A DNA stretch of 36,313 nucleotides, from NCBI GenBank assembly GCA_020054105.1, contig JAGVLW010000110.1:1-36313 (forward strand). The letters run 5' to 3'. Position 1 is the first letter of the stretch; each line of letters begins with the position of its first letter. Below, one piece after another: positions 33,364 to 36,313 of this stretch. The stretch comes from Alphaproteobacteria bacterium (GTDB taxonomy: Bacteria; Pseudomonadota; Alphaproteobacteria; Rickettsiales; SXRF01). The notes under the pieces were generated by a model. That model was not told where the DNA came from. It was given only the letters and a program-made list of their open reading frames with translations, and searched no databases. The translations under genes were made by a program, and so were the position numbers.

Positions 33364-33726
33364 ATGGCATCGCATACAGCAAGACATACGAAAATACCGA
33401 GACTAGATACTAATCGCGAAGCCGTCGCACGCGCCCATCTTGGCCAACTTACTTACCATCCTTATTACGGCGCTGATGGTGGCCGGCTTGAACGTCTAAT
33501 AGTATCTCCGCCTAAGAATTTGATGGAAAGAATAGCTGTAGAGCAATCATTGCAAGCCTTAGGATTCGATATTACCAAAAATACCGATGATGCGGAGGTG
33601 ACGGCCAGTGATGACACCGCAAGAAAACCCGTATCCTCCCATGATGGCCAGTTATATTTTAGTCTGGGGGGGGCATACAAAGATTGCTGGATAACGGCGT
33701 TTCCAATCCCGTGCTCGACGCGATAG
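33364..33726 (+). CDS. Small hypothetical protein
   Basis: A 120-residue protein I do not recognise. A good ribosome binding site (GGGAGAG) lies seven bases before the ATG, supporting translation. The sequence is basic at the start (ASHTARHTKIPRLDTNREAV) and has a likely helical segment NLMERIAVEQSLQALGFDITKN (about 52-73), with no signal peptide or membrane helix. A run of eight G residues near 33666-33673 lies in the last fifth of the frame; a single-base slip there would end the protein soon after. Base composition is less G+C-rich than in the housekeeping genes. It may be lineage-specific. The final about 20 residues should be treated as uncertain. Confidence 0.55.
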   Translation: MASHTARHTKIPRLDTNREAVARAHLGQLTYHPYYGADGGRLERLIVSPPKNLMERIAVEQSLQALGFDITKNTDDAEVTASDDTARKPVSSHDGQLYFSLGGAYKDCWITAFPIPCSTR

Positions 33727-33772
33727 CGGGAAAGTCTCGCGCCGTGAGCGGTCGGAATCCATAAACAGAATA

Positions 33773-33789
33773 CGTCGTTCGCAATGACG
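33773..33789. terminator. Small hairpin between convergent genes
   Basis: CGTCGTTCGCAATGACG forms a seven-base stem with a three-base loop, followed by GATTATTT. It lies between the small hypothetical gene and the convergent protease gene. It may be a weak terminator or the remnant of a palindromic element. Confidence 0.45.
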
Positions 33790-33791
33790 GA

Positions 33792-34694
33792 TTATTTATC
33801 ACCACCGCTTCTTAGCGTGCAGCCGACATTGGCGATGGAGTGGGAGCTTTTGACGATGCGCGCCTGCGAGGCCAGCGAGTCGGACGGGGCCTCTTCATAG
33901 ACGATATTATTCTTATCGAGAAACGTCCGCGTGGCGTGTAAATCGGCGACCATGCTGCTGTCGAGATAGGCTTCGAGCTTCTCCTGGTAGGTGTCGGGCG
34001 GCAGCAGGCTGGCCGTCAGGGTTTCGCCGAAATCCTCGCGGAACTGCTTGGTATTGTCGGTGCAACGCTTGCCGAGGCAGGCGATGGCCAGGTTGACGCC
34101 GATGACGTTGCCGGCGATGTCGAGTATCGGCCCGCCGCTATAGCCGTGCGTTCCCAGCGGCCTGCCGTCGCCGGCGACGAAAAAAGTGTTTTTGGGCGCG
34201 TTGGCGACGCGCATGGCGATCACCTTGCCGGTCTGCACCTGGAATTCGAGTAGGCGGAGCTTTTCGACCGAAGTCAGCGGGTAGCCGGCGGCGATGGCGG
34301 TATCCTCCAGCCGGACCGGCTGATTGCGCGCGCGCAGCAGCGTATAATTCTCGATGGCAAGGTTGGGGCGGATTTTGAGCAAAGCGAGGTCGTTTTCGGG
34401 GTCGGTGGCGACCACCTTCACTTCCAGCGTCGTCTCGACGCTGCCGCTTTCGGCGCCCAGATACGGCTCGGGCGCGGCCAATGCGTCGCCTGCCACGATA
34501 AACCGGCCGCTGACATAGGGTTTGCCGGCGCAGCCTTTGACGACATGATTGGCGGTGAGCAGGTAGCCGTCCCTGGTGATGAAAAACGCCGTGCCGTTGG
34601 TGTATTGGGGCATCTGGCTGTCTTGCGCCGCCGCCGGGCCGGCGGTCCCAGCCAGCGCAATGGCGGCAAATAGCGTGTTTCTCAGGGCGTTCAT
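33792..34694 (-). CDS. Secreted trypsin-like serine protease
   Basis: A 300-residue exported protease of the trypsin/HtrA fold without a visible PDZ domain. The signal peptide is residues 1-23 (ending AAA). The catalytic triad is His50 (LTANHVVKG), Asp102 (DPENDLALLKI) and Ser186 (GTHGYSGGPILD). The last about 90 residues are beyond the protease core and helical-looking. I chose the ATG at 34694 because it gives a signal peptide; an upstream frame to 34856 runs through a palindromic element. It is on the opposite strand to the 23S gene that follows, so no 16S gene can precede that rRNA gene in the usual operon arrangement. Confidence 0.85.
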   Translation of the reverse strand: MNALRNTLFAAIALAGTAGPAAAQDSQMPQYTNGTAFFITRDGYLLTANHVVKGCAGKPYVSGRFIVAGDALAAPEPYLGAESGSVETTLEVKVVATDPENDLALLKIRPNLAIENYTLLRARNQPVRLEDTAIAAGYPLTSVEKLRLLEFQVQTGKVIAMRVANAPKNTFFVAGDGRPLGTHGYSGGPILDIAGNVIGVNLAIACLGKRCTDNTKQFREDFGETLTASLLPPDTYQEKLEAYLDSSMVADLHATRTFLDKNNIVYEEAPSDSLASQARIVKSSHSIANVGCTLRSGGDK

Positions 34695-34771
34695 GGTGTG
34701 GAGTATGCTATACCCGGCTAAATTTTTGGTTAAGCGATGGCCGCTTTCTACTGTAGCTGGCTGCAAATAGC

Positions 34772-34837
34772 GGTTTCTCAAGCTTCCGATGCTCACGTAC
34801 CAGAACACGTACGTTGCGCTTCGGGTCTTGAGAAACC
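34772..34837. repeat. Inverted repeat upstream of the protease gene
   Basis: Arms of 29 bases (34772-34800 and 34809-34837), beginning GGTTTCTCAAG and ending CTTGAGAAACC, pair imperfectly around an eight-base loop; the inner part is CTCACGTAC / GTACGTTGCG. A smaller hairpin TTCGCT...AGCGAA follows near 34844-34862. It lies within 150 bases of the protease start and about 100 bases before the rRNA promoter, and could insulate the two divergent units. Confidence 0.75.
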
Positions 34838-34934
34838 ACCATTTTCGCTTCGCCACAGCGAAAGCGTTAAAGACTCGAAATAGTGGCGGAAATATCGCCC
34901 TTCCGGCCGCCCCAAAAAAATCTCATAAAGCTTG

Positions 34935-34963
34935 TTGACATACCTACTACGCGATAGTATACG
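34935..34963 (+). promoter_or_regulatory. Sigma-70-type promoter of the 23S rRNA gene
   Basis: TTGACA (34935-34940) and TATACG (34958-34963) are separated by exactly 17 bases. The expected transcription start is near 34970, about 320 bases before mature 23S rRNA. This is the best promoter in the window. Its position between a divergent protease gene and the rRNA gene indicates that the 23S gene is transcribed on its own. Confidence 0.75.
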
Positions 34964-34969
34964 AGTTCT

Positions 34970-35287
34970 CCCTTCAAACATAGAAGTGGTTAAAACGCAG
35001 GATTTTAGGCGACTTTTGTCCTGCTGCCGATTGATATTGTGAATAGGTTTTTCTGACATTTAATTGTTAGTTCGCGGGAAAAGGGACGCACACGCTTGCA
35101 AAAGCGGATGGCCCAATTCTGAGCTAACAATCAATTGTTGAGTTGATGTTGAAAAAATGTTGCCGTGCAGAGACGCAGCCTTGAGCTGCGCGCCATGTGA
35201 GGTCGTAAGACCGAGCGGGCGCAAACAAAAAGCTGCTTTGCTCTGTACGTTCATAATTCAGACATCGTTCTAATTTAATAAATAAAT
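34970..35287 (+). other. Precursor leader of 23S rRNA
   Basis: About 315 bases between the promoter and mature 23S rRNA. It contains a stem TTGTTAGTTC / GAGCTAACAA (35064-35073 with 35121-35130), hairpins near 35172-35197 (GCAGC...GCTGC type) and 35200-35212 (GGTCGTAAGACC), and TGCTCTGTA at 35239-35247, which resembles the boxA antitermination signal TGCTCTTTA. There is no tRNA and no 16S 3' end. The short open frames here are not genes. Confidence 0.55.

Positions 35288-36313
<1,026 letters not shown>

Noticed and set aside
34695..35287. Search for tRNA-Ile, tRNA-Ala or a 16S 3' end before 23S rRNA
   Set aside because: No tRNA-like cloverleaf, TTCGA-type T-loop context or CACCTCCTT anti-Shine-Dalgarno end was seen.

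Overview
The window looks like a chromosomal segment of an alphaproteobacterium. The protein families (CpaB-F/TadB-C, RodA, zf-CHCC and HIG1-type small proteins, PduO-EtfB-EtfA-NadE, ClpS-ClpA, PmtA-like methyltransferase) read as alphaproteobacterial and the coding DNA is G+C-rich. The 23S rRNA gene at the right edge has no 16S gene or tRNA in front of it. Instead it has its own sigma-70-type promoter and a neighbouring protease gene on the opposite strand. Unlinked 16S and 23S genes are characteristic of Rickettsiales, but the Tad pilus, flagellar stator protein and G+C-rich genome would fit a little-reduced or early-branching relative better than a classical Rickettsia. That placement is inference.

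Layout. (1) 67-7881, plus strand: Tad/Flp pilus assembly genes cpaB-cpaC-cpaD-cpaE-cpaF-tadB-tadC, tightly packed. (2) 7996-11402, minus strand: a converging second Tad unit (TadD-like TPR lipoprotein, TadG-like VWA protein, two TadE-like pseudopilins). (3) 11646-17677, plus: rodA, a Ppx/GppA phosphatase, a type IV/II prepilin-like protein, rlmE, an alpha/beta-hydrolase lipoprotein and a lytic transglycosylase-like protein. (4) 17860-23823, plus: two small proteins (zf-CHCC, HIG1-like), then an overlapping series of cob(I)alamin adenosyltransferase, etfB, etfA, nadE and a GT-C-like membrane protein. (5) 23813-28435: nth, a creatininase-family protein, a phospholipid-methyltransferase-like protein, an unrecognised membrane/coiled-coil protein, and motB. 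(6) 28763-33071, minus: two tandem paralogous sigma-70-like proteins, clpA and clpS. (7) 33364-36313: a small hypothetical gene, a secreted trypsin-like protease, and the 5' part of the 23S rRNA gene.

The most unusual feature is a dense population of short palindromic elements of several families. They fill many intergenic gaps, often right up to a start or stop codon. Two sit in frame inside housekeeping proteins: EtfA (residues about 29-42) and NadE (residues about 239-264, in the linker between its two enzymatic domains). One forms an intervening sequence in helix 25 of 23S rRNA, and its closest relative in the window is the element between clpS and clpA. Another appears to supply part of a signal peptide. 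The pattern recalls the Rickettsia palindromic elements, but the sequences look different, with arms often built from 8-9 bp direct repeats. The second point worth following is the pair of divergent sigma-factor-like genes with no recognisable anti-sigma partner.

All calls come from reading the sequence without database searches.
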